A DNA stretch of 64,000 nucleotides from Amyelois transitella (Eukaryota; Arthropoda; Insecta; Lepidoptera; Pyralidae), in the NCBI RefSeq assembly GCF_032362555.1, contig NC_083520.1, positions 5,642,001-5,706,000 of the forward strand, read 5' to 3'. A program made the translations under genes and the position numbers. A model generated the notes under the pieces. That model saw only the letters and a list, made by a program, of their open reading frames with translations. It did not search any database and was not told the DNA's origin. Below, piece after piece: positions 30,447-40,941 of this stretch (positions within the stretch are counted from its first letter, which is position 1; the number at the start of each line of letters is the position of its first letter).

Positions 30447-32265
30447 TTAATTAACATCATCATTTAATGTTAAAGGAATATTTCTTGAAAGCAACAGTTC
30501 CCGCACAGTGTATTTATTTAACCCCTCTGGTAAAGTGACATCTTCAATTTCTGTTGACACTTCTGCAATGATGATTTCCTGAAAAATAATTAAATTCCCT
30601 GTTCAATATTAATAGTTCAATTTCATGTTACACAGTCAAAAAACAGGAAAAGCGAAATACAAAAACGCTATGTTTTATACATACATATGGTCACGTCTAT
30701 ATCCCTTGCGGGGCAGACAGAGCCAACAGTCTTGGAAAAACTGAATGGCCACATTCAGCTATTTGGCTTAATGATAGAATTGAGCTATGTTTAACAATAA
30801 GTAAAAACTGTAGTTGTAACTATAATATATATATATAACCAAAAACTCTGGATTCTGGATGATTGTGATATCTACCATGTCAATCACAAGGGAAAGTGAA
30901 CACTTAATCCTTTAGACCCAAAAACAGTTTGTTTGGAGCATCTAAAAGGACACAAACACAAACAAACAAAAACTTAGTTTGATTTAAAGCATGTTTGGTC
31001 AAGTCTGAATTATTGCTCTAGTATAGGCTTTGTTTTATAAGATTCTCATTCATTAAGCTGCATATATGTTTCTTTTATAATTAGCAGACCCCAAGCCCCA
31101 AGGCTTAGTGACAGAGAAGATGACAGAAAAGAAAGATAAATTAGAATAATGCTAAGAAAAAACTGATGATTCTTTAAAAAAAAGAATAGCTTTTAAATAA
31201 CAAACCTTTACAGTTGTATTAGCCATTCTCATATGACCAAGCAGTGAGACCCAGTCAAAATCTGTTAGATTTTTTATTACAACTATGTAATCTGCATGTG
31301 CCACATCTGGTCCTTCTTTGTATATTACTGGAAAAAAATGTATATACTTACAGGAATCAACTTAGTATCATTAAATATTAAATAATTGTTACATAATATA
31401 ATATAGAAAATAAAGATAAACTTTGCTACAAGCCAATTAAATTAAGGAGAATGCTCACTTCAGGCATTAACTTACAATAATCTCCACCAAACTTTATAGC
31501 TGGTTTCACAACATATCCTTTAGCTCTATAGTAATGGTAAACAACATATTTTTGTATGAAATATTTGTCCGTTTCTAAAAAAAGTTCCCAACATTGTTGA
31601 ATACTCAATATTTGATCCCCATGCACCACTTGCAAACAACCCAAACCATATGATAAAAAGAATGCCTCTTGTAATGTCAACATCAATTTTTCAGGAATTT
31701 TAGTTTTATTTATACAACACTGAGGTGTTAAATTTGCAAAGTAATCATCATCCTCTGAGTCACTATTTGGCACAATCACAACCATATCCTTTTCCCTGTT
31801 TGAATCAAAAGTGTTTTGTGTACGGTGATCATCCTCATCCTCATTAACATCTTCATCACTAGACACTAGATCAATCACATCTTTCTGTTTGCTGTCATTT
31901 TTAATCTTTAAGATTAATTCCTTAGCCTCACTTAAAAATGAATCAGTTTCAGATGCTTCTATTATATTAGAAAACTTCTTATACCAATAGTTTCGTTTAA
32001 CAAACTGCCTCCTTCTCATTATTTGCAAACTCTCTTGGTGGATTCTGGGCTTAGAACGTGAAAAAGAGCCTTTGCCAAAACAACCCATTTGATGCAACAG
32101 AGCCATTTCATCCACTGAATTCACAGCCACACTAAATCCATTAAAATGTCCAGTAAATATGATGCGCATAGTAGTGTCCAAAGGAAATCGTAATGAATCA
32201 ATTGCCATCGGAAATAAGTTATTTGGGTCATTAGACTGACAAGCATTTGATTGCAAAGTAGTCAT
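30447..32265 (-). CDS. Tsen2: tRNA-splicing endonuclease subunit Sen2 (TSEN2), 3 exons
   Basis: Catalytic subunit of the nuclear TSEN complex that cuts introns from pre-tRNAs at the 5' splice site. Exons: 32265-31476, 31327-31206 and 30578-30447, phases 1 and 0, giving 347 aa. The N-terminal part has the endonuclease N-domain (LLHQMGCFGKGSFSRSKP). An acidic, serine-rich linker follows (DLVSSDEDVNEDEDDH and SDSEDDD). The nuclease fold begins at LQEAFFLSYGLGCLQV and contains the typical YHYYRAKGYVVKPAIKFGGDY block. Exon 2 supplies the catalytic histidine within DVAHADYIV. A lysine further on (MANTTVKE, over the exon 2/3 border) fits the third catalytic residue. The linker is shorter than in vertebrates. 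Divergent from V-ATPase H, convergent with CMC1. Confidence 0.95.
30675..30785 (-). mobile_element. SINE B 3' half in TSEN2 intron 2
   Basis: 'tacatacatatggtcacgtc', 'tatatcccttgcggggcaga', 'cagagccaacagtcttggaa' and 'ttggcttaatgatagaattg' are the reverse complement of the SINE B 3' half, so the copy lies in the same orientation as TSEN2. It is 5'-truncated. Confidence 0.88.
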
Positions 32266-32443
32266 GATGACAAAAGAACTGGCGAGTTTCCAAATTTATT
32301 TACAGTCAAACGTCACGGACTCGAGTAAAGAGAGAAACCGAATATTATGAATCTGTAACAAACAAAACAAAAATAGTCCTTAAACCTAAAAATAATTTAT
32401 TATGATTCATAATCGCAGAGCAAACGTGTAAATATTCTACGAG
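32266..32443. promoter_or_regulatory. Short divergent promoter region, TSEN2 / V-ATPase H upstream exon
   Basis: Only 178 bases separate the TSEN2 start codon (minus) from the ATG of the upstream plus-strand exon at 32444. Such spacing implies a shared bidirectional promoter. No TATA box is evident. If the plus-strand exon is not used, V-ATPase H starts from its own promoter near 33250-33320. Confidence 0.5.
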
Positions 32444-32504
32444 ATGGGGGACTCTGAAACTGCAACAGAACAGGTGAAGAAAACAGACATCGTAGAGTAC
32501 AACA
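32444..32504 (+). CDS. Candidate upstream first coding exon of V-ATPase H (in-frame N-terminal extension)
   Basis: ATG at 32444 opens 20 codons (MGDSETATEQ, then VKKTDIVEYN) and ends in phase 1 at a strong donor (ACA|GTAAGTG). The phase fits the 24-nt exon at 33154-33177 and the exons at 33327 and 33465. Splicing through would give V-ATPase H an acidic N-terminal extension. I recognise no homologue of this segment. It could instead belong to a short independent transcript. Confidence 0.5.
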
Positions 32505-33153
32505 GTAAGTGTTGATTTGTTTGATGTAGATAGTCAATGAAATTATAATTTTCTTGAAACTTTATTACCAATGACCAGTCCACAGTTAAATGTCATCGAT
32601 GTGGACCCAGTATGATTTGAAATGATCATTATTATTGTAATTAATGCAGATATAACAAAATTGACGTATTTTAAAAATTAATTTGTCTCAGTTGACGAAT
32701 TGAAACGATGAACTGAAAACTCCGGCCCGATTTAATATCATTCAAAAAGTGTTCAAAATTTTAAGTTAATTTTGACAACAAGCAAGGCCAGACAATAATA
32801 AATCAGTGTCAGTGTCAAAGTGTCAGTCAATGGCACAGAATGACATTGAAAGTTATTTACAAATAATAAAGGCAGTTAGGCATGCGTTAAGAAAATCAAA
32901 TTTTTAAACTAGGACTAACATTATATTTGGGAATTCTCAATTTACATCAATTTGAAACTTATTTAAATAATAATTAGCACATACAAAACGAGGTTTATTG
33001 TTTAGGTAGGTACTACGTTTTATTGTCCAAATCAGAAAGATCCGACTCCGTTAAAAAAATATTAGGTGACGTTCATTATTATAATGTTGCAAGTCTCATT
33101 CGGGAGCAGTATTGACAATGTAACTAATGAATTTTTGTCTCTTTCTATTGCAG

Positions 33154-33177
33154 AACGAACAGTGTTTATTAGAGAAG
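33154..33177 (+). CDS. Candidate 24-nt microexon upstream of V-ATPase H
   Basis: A strong polypyrimidine tract and acceptor (tctctttctattgcag) and a strong donor (AAG|GTAAGA) enclose 24 bases that run phase 1 to phase 1. They encode KRTVFIRE plus the split glycine. Joined to the exon at 33327 (acceptor ttcttag, then CC AAA ATG) the frame runs without a stop through the usual V-ATPase H start. Confidence 0.5.
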
Positions 33178-33331
33178 GTAAGATAATTTTCCAAAAATAA
33201 AAGATAGCTAACTTCAGTCGTCATAGTCACAAGACTACTCAGCTGAGTCTGTCCAATTTTCGATCGTCCGAAATTGGTGGTTTTCGGATAGTTTTGTTAT
33301 TTTATTGTGGATCTAAATATTCTTAGCCAAA

Positions 33332-36300
33332 ATGGCTAATTTAAGTGATGATAATGTTAGCAAACTCCTGGGTGACGATAATATCGGTAAGTATCAAACT
33401 AAGCTTGGTGTCCTATGATGTGGAAGTGAAGAACAACATATTTGATTCTAATGATTTTTTCTAGATATGATAGCCGCCACCAGCGTGTTGCAAATAAGAG
33501 CTACCGAGATCCGTCAATCGCAAATAAATTGGCAATCTTACCTGCAGTAAGTGGTGCTTGAATATTATGAGTGAATAATTATTATGTTATTGTATACAAG
33601 TACCCTGTACTCGTTTCAGGTCGCAGATGATCACCCAGCGTGATCACGACTTTATTGTGAATCTAGACCATCACGGCCAAAAGAACCTGCCAGATAAGAA
33701 CCCAGAAGTATGTGCTGAAGTGTTTCTGAACTTGCTTACCCATGTCAGCAAGGACCATACTATCCAGTACACCCTAGTCCTCATTGATGATATTCTATCG
33801 GTAACTAACACATTTTTGTTTATAATGTAAAAATTATGTTCATAATTGAAGTATTAGTCAATCAAAGTATGATCTCATAAAACATGCAATTTTTTATGCA
33901 TAAATCCCCATATTTTGAGCAATGTTGACAAAAAAGTATTTGCTCAAATTTTCTACTTTAAACATTTAAATTTATCTCTTATTCCTTCAGGAGGACAAGT
34001 CTCGCGTAAAGATATTCCGTGAAGCAAGACGTCAAGGTGGCTCTGTTTGGCAGACTTTCCTCAATCTGTTGAACCGTCAAGATGAGTTCGTCCAACACAT
34101 GACAGCTCGCATCATTGCCAAGCTAGCCTGCTGGTACCCCCAGCTGATGGAAAAAAGCGACCTGAACTTCTACCTGTCTTGGCTGAAGGATGAGCTCATG
34201 CAGAATGTTAGTATCACCAAAAAGATTTGATATTTTAAGTAATACACTAAGAAGTTTATGCATGCACTTTTTAAATGCATGCTTGTTTTGATTTGATTCA
34301 TTGAAATAAATTTGAGGTTTTTTTTTGTTATTTTTTATTAGTAAATATTTTTTTAAATATCACTCACGCCATAATTAATGCTTTGCTGATTGATGTTACT
34401 TTTTTTAGGGTCATGTCATTTAATTTCATATTTGCATGTATGTTACATATTAATTTTCATTAATCTTTGTATTACATCCTATCACTATCACATTTACTGA
34501 ATAATAATTCTATTTTTAAACTAAATGGAGGACACCATACCATTCATTTTGATACAGATCTGAATAACCATGTAAAGTACATTATGGAGTCATTTTAATA
34601 TAGCTGTAAGACACTATATGTAATAGAAATTTATAAAACTCATTTATTCATTAAATCATCCCTTTTCTAGCTTTCACCTATTCATAATCCTATTTTTCTC
34701 TATTCGCTGTCCATAATAGGTGTAGTACTTGGAAAATGTGCTTTGTTATTGAGCTTCCTTATAAAAGTTTGAAATTTAATCATATAGTGCACTCACTTCT
34801 AATTAAGAAGTGATAAGCTCCCGATGTCAAGCAACGCCCACTAAGTCTGCTGGGCCTAATTCAATCACCCTGTGTCTAAACCACTGACTCGTAACATGAG
34901 CATCACGCGCAAGTATCATTTGGGTAGAAAGCATGGACGTTTGATTGAGAGGTTTATTTTCTGGGAAGGCGGAGAAAATGTCTGCCGAGTTAGAGCATGC
35001 CGAGCAGGTTATGTTGGAGCATGAGAAGCACAAATTCTCTGATAAGCATACCAAACAACACAAAGAAAAGGAGGAAAAGAAACCTGAAGGGGCCGAGGAG
35101 AAATACTCGAGCCTCTACAGTTCTTTTGACCAACTGAAACCGCATGACGATCTGCCACCGGGCCTGCATCAGGTACTCTATGTCACCACAAGGTTACGTC
35201 ATGACTAATGATGTAAATAACTCATGTGTCAAATATTTTTTTTAACATCTAACGCTTTGTAACATCACTTTGCAATGTATAAATTCTCACACGATGATTA
35301 AGGGCTTAAAACAGCATTGCATTAAATTATGTCTGTAAATACCGCTGAATGCTATTAGATTTTTTATTTCAGAAATGCCTAATTTTAACTGAATTGTCAC
35401 TTATTTGGCTTAAAGAAGATGATATTGTGATAATTTTTATGTTAAATTGTTATTACTGAAATTGTCTAACATCCATTTGTTTGATATTTTGATTTTTAGC
35501 TTTTAGAGGTAAGTATAAGGCTATGTAAAATTCATAATATAAAAAAATATAATTTTTGTTATTATCATAATTTCTACACTTTAATTTTTCTCCCAACCAT
35601 AAGGCGATTATGAATGTACATGGCAACTAAACCAAGATACAAAACATTTTTGATGAATTTTAAAATGTTATAAATATATATTTTTTAATATTTCGTTGAT
35701 CGAGATTACTTATTTACAGCCAGTATTTTATTTTGCAAATATTACAGAACAATGACTACATTCAATCAGTGGCCCGCTGCCTGCAAATGATGCTGCGTGT
35801 GGACGAGTACCGCTTCGCTTTCTTGTCTGTGGATGGTATCTCTACGCTGCTCACCATCCTGGCTTCCCGTGTCAACTTCCAGGTATGAAATATATGAAAA
35901 TACCAATGTATTTTGCAAATTGTAAAACCGTACTTTCGTATTTATTTACATCAATTTAAAAAAAGATGAATTATTGCAATCTTGCAGATATGCTCGGCGC
36001 AATGAATTTCATACCGAAATTTACACAGAAATCTAGCTCTAAGGAAGACAACTTGACCTCTTGATCTGTCGCCATCATCCACCTAGCGTTTGTTCTAGTT
36101 GTTCTCTGCGGAAGACCCCGTATCTGTTAACAACCACTATTGACAGGACTGAATTTATATTTATTGTAAAGCGTCGTTGAAAGCCAATAATACATTTTTA
36201 ATTCAACCTATTTATTTACAAAATTCCAGGTTCAATACCAACTAGTGTTCTGCCTGTGGGTGCTTACTTTCAACCCCCTCTTAGCCGAGAAAATGAACAA

Positions 36301-39039
36301 ATTCAACGCCATCCCAATCCTGGCGGACATCCTAAGTGACTCTGTCAAGGAGAAGGTGACACGCATAGTGCTTGCCGTCTTCCGCAACTTGATCGAGAAA
36401 CCAGAAGATCAACAGGTACTTTAAACGCATTCTCGTATTATAAAGTTATGGTGTGTTTGGTAAACTAATCATCACTCCTCCTCACATTACATCACATCCT
36501 CTCTTATTCCAATATTAACTATTAAATTGGTTTAAAAAGGTTTTGATTGCCTCTCTGAATGTAAGAGTGGGGAAGACTAGTACTTATTGCAATGAGTGAC
36601 TGGCATTAGAGCCTGATAATGGCATAACCTAATGTAGCTTGGTTCGTAATTACAGTTTCAGTTGCCTGAATGTGGTTTGTTAGATTATTAATTATCATTC
36701 AATTAAAACTACTGTCCTAAACTGAAGAATGACCGCTGCTATGTATTACCACTTATTGACTGTTGCTTATCGAGATTTAATGTATATATAACAAATAAAC
36801 AGGTGGCCAAGGAGCACTGCATCGCCATGGTGCAGTGCAAGGTCCTGAAGCAGCTGTCCATACTGGAACAGAAGCGTTCCGATGATGAGGACATCATGAA
36901 CGATGTGGAGTACCTGAACGAGCGTCTGCAGGCCTCTGTGCAAGACCTTAGCTCTTTCGACCAGTATGCTACTGAAGTCAAGAGTGGACGGTAAGTTTTG
37001 TATTTCAAAGCAATTATATATTAATGTCTTCATCTCTCGTAGCAGATTATTACGAAACAGACATACTCAACATTAGGTTTTAAAATAAAATGTTAACTCT
37101 TAGTGCTGGATTATATGTGAGCATATCAATTGAAAACTAAGAAATGTTGAAACTAGTTAAGATGAAGATTAAGGCGGATCCATTGCCACAAAGTGTAATG
37201 TTTGAGGGTCATGCAAAAGTAAAACATACTCTTAGTAGTTATAACTGTGCGGTATATGTTAATGACAATGTAGATCAGTGTACACATAAGTGCAAACAAC
37301 TTTACACAAAACATGGTCCCATTTTATAATTGCATTAGTTATTTATTATTTTAGATGGCCTCTGTGGCTCAGTTGTAGTATGCTTGTCTATGACACCGGA
37401 GGTCCCGGGTTCGAATCCCGGCCAGGGCATGATGAGAAAAGAATTTTTCCTGATTGTCCTGGGTCTTGGATGTTTATCTATATAAGTATTTATTATAAAT
37501 ATAGTATCGTTGAGTTAGTATCTTGTAACACAAGTTTCGAACTTACTTCGAGTCTAACTAAATCAGTGTAATTTGTCCCGTATATATTTATTGAGTGATC
37601 ATTTGCTGTTGACGTTTGGTATCCAGCCTGGAGTGGTCGCCCGTGCACAAGTCGGCCAAGTTCTGGCGCGAGAACGCGGCGCGGCTGAACGAGCGCGGGC
37701 AGGAGCTGCTGCGCACGCTGGTGCACCTGCTGGAGCGCAGCCAGGACCCCGTGGTGCTGGCCGTGGCCTGCTACGACGTGGGCGAGTACGTGCGCCACTA
37801 CCCGCGCGGCAAGAAGTATGATAATTATATACACACTTTTATATCGGTGACACTATAGTTTTTGTGGTTAATATAAATTAATAGCTTAGATATTGGAATG
37901 CATGAGTCAGAATTTCCGAAATGTTAAATAGAACCACTGCATATATTCCCATGGCTGTCGTAAAACGCGTTTAAGAGATAAACTTATAATACTTGGTATT
38001 CCTCTTGTAGGATCTATAGTAGAGTATATAGAGTAACCCGCTAGACATATGTATGTATATTTTAGTAACTGGGTAAGGATAAGTTAACACGATCACTGAT
38101 GAAACACGGCAGATGTTTCGTGTATTTTTCACATTTTATATTAAGCAGGCCGTTTAAAAATCAACCTAGTCATCCTAGAATGTAGATCTATTTGTTTTCT
38201 ATCTTGCTTTTTACCATGCACATATTGAGTTAGTTTTTTGAGGCCTTAAACTGTGGTTGTGATTACGCCATCCTTATAGGAAACTTCAGATTAAATAACT
38301 GTTATCTCGCAAAGAGTTATGCGACTTAAAGATAGAATTGTTTTTTACCTAAATTTTATAAGAATTTGTTAGTTATTAGATACGAGTGTCCACCTAAAAT
38401 CTCACATGTAAGTGTCTACATAATCTTCTTATATAATAAACAATCTGTTCAGCATCATCGAACAACTGGGTGGTAAACAACGCGTGATGCACCTTCTGAG
38501 CCACGAGGACCCCAACGTGAGGTACGAGGCGCTCCTGGCCGTCCAGAAACTCATGGTGCACAACTGGTCAGTATATTTTTTAATACACTTAAACTAGATA
38601 TAGTGGGACAACTCGGTATGTATTTAGATACCCAAAATCAGTTAAATCGCATAGTTTGAGCTAGCCCCAATGTAACTTTAGTATAATTAAAGCTGGATAT
38701 TATTAAAAGTAATTTCCCACTCCATAATAGATATTATAAAAGCGGATTATGTCATTTCAAAGGGGGGGAAATGCTTAAAACTTTCATCATATCTGAAATC
38801 AAACACCCTTCTCCATGGTAAGTATAGGGGGGGGGACCTTCATACCTCAAAGATTCATGCCAAATTTCAGATTTCTTGAATCAGTATTTTTTACTGCACA
38901 TTGTCTTATCTGTTAGTCAGTAATTCAGTATGGACTTCTATATTTTCTTTTATTTTTCTTCAGGGAATACCTCGGCAAGCAATTGGAAAAGGAACAGATA
39001 GACAAACAGGCCGGCACGGTTGTTGGCGCGAAAGCCTAA
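33332..39039 (+). CDS. VhaSFD: V-type proton ATPase subunit H (SFD), 10 constitutive coding exons
   Basis: Subunit H of the cytosolic V1 sector, which bridges V1 to Vo, activates coupled ATPase activity and blocks it when V1 detaches. Exons: 33332-33386, 33465-33546, 33620-33800, 33991-34206, 35748-35882, 36230-36415, 36803-36990, 37627-37815, 38453-38566 and 38964-39039. All phases agree and the product is 473 aa, as in other insects. Signature stretches: [107 protein letters not shown] and [12 protein letters not shown]. The armadillo/HEAT-like helical repeat fold is expected throughout. Two further phase-0 exons between 34206 and 35748 look alternatively used. The exon at 37627-37815 is markedly GC-rich compared with its neighbours. 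Confidence 0.98.
34969..35172 (+). CDS. VhaSFD: Candidate 68-codon cassette exon of V-ATPase H
   Basis: A phase 0 to phase 0 exon of 204 bases between constitutive exons 4 and 5. Acceptor: tttattttctgggaag|GCG. Donor: CATCAG|GTACTC. It encodes a charged, probably helical insert ([20 protein letters not shown], then [20 protein letters not shown], ending in DDLPPGLHQ). It would join LKDELMQN to NNDYIQSV. From memory, the 18-residue segment that separates the two human subunit H isoforms lies at the same place in the protein. Skipping it restores the standard 473-aa form. I know no other protein with this sequence. Confidence 0.6.
35500..35508 (+). CDS. VhaSFD: Candidate 9-nt microexon of V-ATPase H (Leu-Leu-Glu)
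   Basis: A T-rich tract and acceptor (gatattttgatttttag) is followed by CTTTTAGAG and a near-consensus donor (GAG|GTAAGTATA). The nine bases are phase 0 to phase 0 and add Leu-Leu-Glu at the exon 4/5 joint, the same spot as the cassette at 34969. The donor is stronger than that of several constitutive exons here. Confidence 0.5.
37357..37585 (+). mobile_element. SINE A (tRNA-derived), copy 2, in V-ATPase H intron
   Basis: Same head and body as the copy at 25573: box B GGTTCGAATCC, 'gtcctgggtcttggatgttt', 'aatttgtcccgtata'. It ends about 40 bases before the acceptor of the exon at 37627, so the branch point of that intron must lie in or right next to the SINE end. Confidence 0.9.
37950..38045 (+). 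mobile_element. Degenerate SINE B middle fragment
   Basis: 'cccatggctgtcgtaaaacg', 'gtttaagagataaacttata' and 'atacttggtattcctctt' match the SINE B centre with many changes. An old copy in the V-ATPase H intron that follows the 37627-37815 exon. Confidence 0.6.
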
Positions 39040-39861
39040 CGAGTTATATTTTTCAAATGAATTATAATTGTTGTTACCTAGGATATGCTGAATTCCTTAT
39101 ATAGCGATTCGTAAGCTTCAAACACATGTATATAGTGTGCCACTAATTTAAAAAATAATATTGTTATCCATTTTCGTCTGAACTAAGTATAATATTATAT
39201 TCGTTAAATGAACTAGAATGGCTTTTCAAGCGATCGCTTCAGCAATTCACTCTGTTTAATTTTATCTAATTCTATTATTGTAAATAATAATTCAGAAATG
39301 TCTAAAGAGCAGATAATATTTATTGATAAAAAAGTTTTTATGTTGACACCACATTCCTTTGATTTTTGTAGTTACAAAATTAATTAATATTATTACATAT
39401 GATAATATTTAATATTTGAGGACCTTTATGAAACGTAGGCAAGCCTACTGAAATAATGGGTAGGAATTATGTAGTGAACTGCGAAATATGACTAAAGTGT
39501 TATGTCAGTATTGTGATTAAAAGTATAATGAAATAGTCACGAATTATTTTATTTGCGTCTCTGTATTCCATTGCATCGACATTGATCCGTTAATGTTCAG
39601 AGCAACTATCTCAGCAAATATATCCCTATCCACCCTTTTATGTTGATAGATAGATAAAACACTTTATTGCACCATAAGAGTAAAACATACAAAACAGCAC
39701 AAAACAGATAGAGATGGTACAAAGTCGGACTTATCGCTAATGCAATCTTCCAGGCAACCTTTGGGTGGAAGGAAACCAAACAAGAGATTGGCGTTGGCGC
39801 AGAGCAAGATAAATGTTTAAACATAATGAAATGCACACAGAATATATATATCTAAACATAA

Positions 39862-40147
39862 TCTATACTAATATTATAAAGCTGAACAGTTTATTTGTTT
39901 GTTTGAATGCGCTAATCTCAGGAACTACTTGTTCAAATTCTTTTTGTGTTGAATAGAATGGTCTATTCAACACAAAAAGAATTTGAACAATCGATGAAGG
40001 CTTTAGGCTATATAACATCACGCTGCAACTATTAGGAGCAAAGAAATAATGGAAAATGTGAAAAAAACGGGGAAATTTATTCATCCTTTAAGACTTCAAC
40101 TTCATAATAACTATTCCATGCGCACAAAGTCGCGGGTACAGCTAGTA
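39862..40147 (-). mobile_element. R-type interspersed repeat inside LINE C, with internal inverted duplication
   Basis: Reverse complement of the repeat at 63488 and 54199: 3' end 'tataatattagtatag', 'gcgctaatctcaggaactac', 'aaggctttaggctatataac', and the 5' block 'cgcgggtacagctagta'. It probably represents the 3' part of a LINE or a derived non-autonomous element; the clade is uncertain. A 26-bp inverted duplication at 39931-39988 disrupts its normal order. Confidence 0.8.
39931..39988. repeat. Perfect inverted duplication, 26-bp arms, 6-nt spacer
   Basis: The arm at 39931-39956 (starting GTTCAAATTC and ending GTTGAATAG) is repeated as an exact reverse complement at 39963-39988, separated by AATGGT. 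In the sister copy at 63650-63690 the same sequence occurs once, so the second arm is a local inverted duplication within the repeat. Confidence 0.93.
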
Positions 40148-40666
40148 AATAACATATACTTAGGATAGAGTAGAAAGATAATGAGACCTAACGAGATTTT
40201 TGAAACTATCAATATTCTGGGCTTTCCTGATATCGACAGGGAGAGCATTCCACAGACGGACAGCTTGTACAGTAAAAGAGTGGGAGTAAAAATTGGTGTT
40301 GGATGTCGATAGTCTTAGTCGTAGGGTAACCGTGCTACGCAGACTGCGGGTGGCGCCTTGGGCATCGCTACAAAAATTAAAGCGCTCCTTTACGTAAGAT
40401 GGAGAAAACGGATTAAATAAGACCGAATACAGCATTGTCACGATATGCAAATTGCGACGGAGTCGGATAGGAAGCCACTTTAGCTACGAACGGAAAGAAG
40501 AAACGTGATATATTTGCGAAGCCCAAATATGAAACGAATAGAAAGATTTTGAAGACGCTCGAGTTTATCAGTATCAGCGTTATCAAGGAGGGGGAGAAGA
40601 GATTGTGTCAGCGCAATTTTAGTATCAGCAGGTAGGAAATTACGTAACCTTCTAAACGAGATGAAT

Positions 40667-40941
40667 ACATACATACATATAATCACGTCTATATCCCTTG
40701 CGGGGTAGACAGAGCCAACAGTCTTGCAAAGACTGATAGGCCACGTTCAGCTTTTTGGCTTTAAGATAAACTTAAGATTCAAATAGTGACAGGTTGCTAG
40801 CCCATCGCCTTAAAAAGAATCCCAAGTTTGTAAGCCTATCCCTTAGTCGCCTTTTACGACATCCATGGGAAAGAGATGGAGGGGTCCTATTCTTTTTTCC
40901 GTGTGTTCCCGGCACCAATACAGGTGCCGGGAACCACACGG
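40667..40941 (-). mobile_element. SINE B inserted in LINE C, near-perfect 10-bp target-site duplication
   Basis: A 275-base copy with tail on the left. It is flanked by CGAGATGAAT (40657-40666) and CGAGCTGAAT (40942-40951), a 10-bp duplication with one mismatch. Its 5' end carries an extra inverted copy of the element's first ~18 bases (around 40899-40940: 'ccgtgtgttcccggcacc' against 'ggtgccgggaaccacacgg'), not seen in other copies. It is younger than the LINE it interrupts. Confidence 0.93.

Noticed and set aside
37573-37834. Ala/Arg/Gly-rich open frames on both strands over the GC-rich V-ATPase H exon
   Set aside because: Shadows of the real frame, caused by high GC and few stop codons.
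40160-40686. Host gene encoding the AVRLWNALPVDIRKAQ protein
   Set aside because: The sequence is the C-terminal part of a Jockey/CR1-like LINE reverse transcriptase frame and is interrupted by other retroposons.
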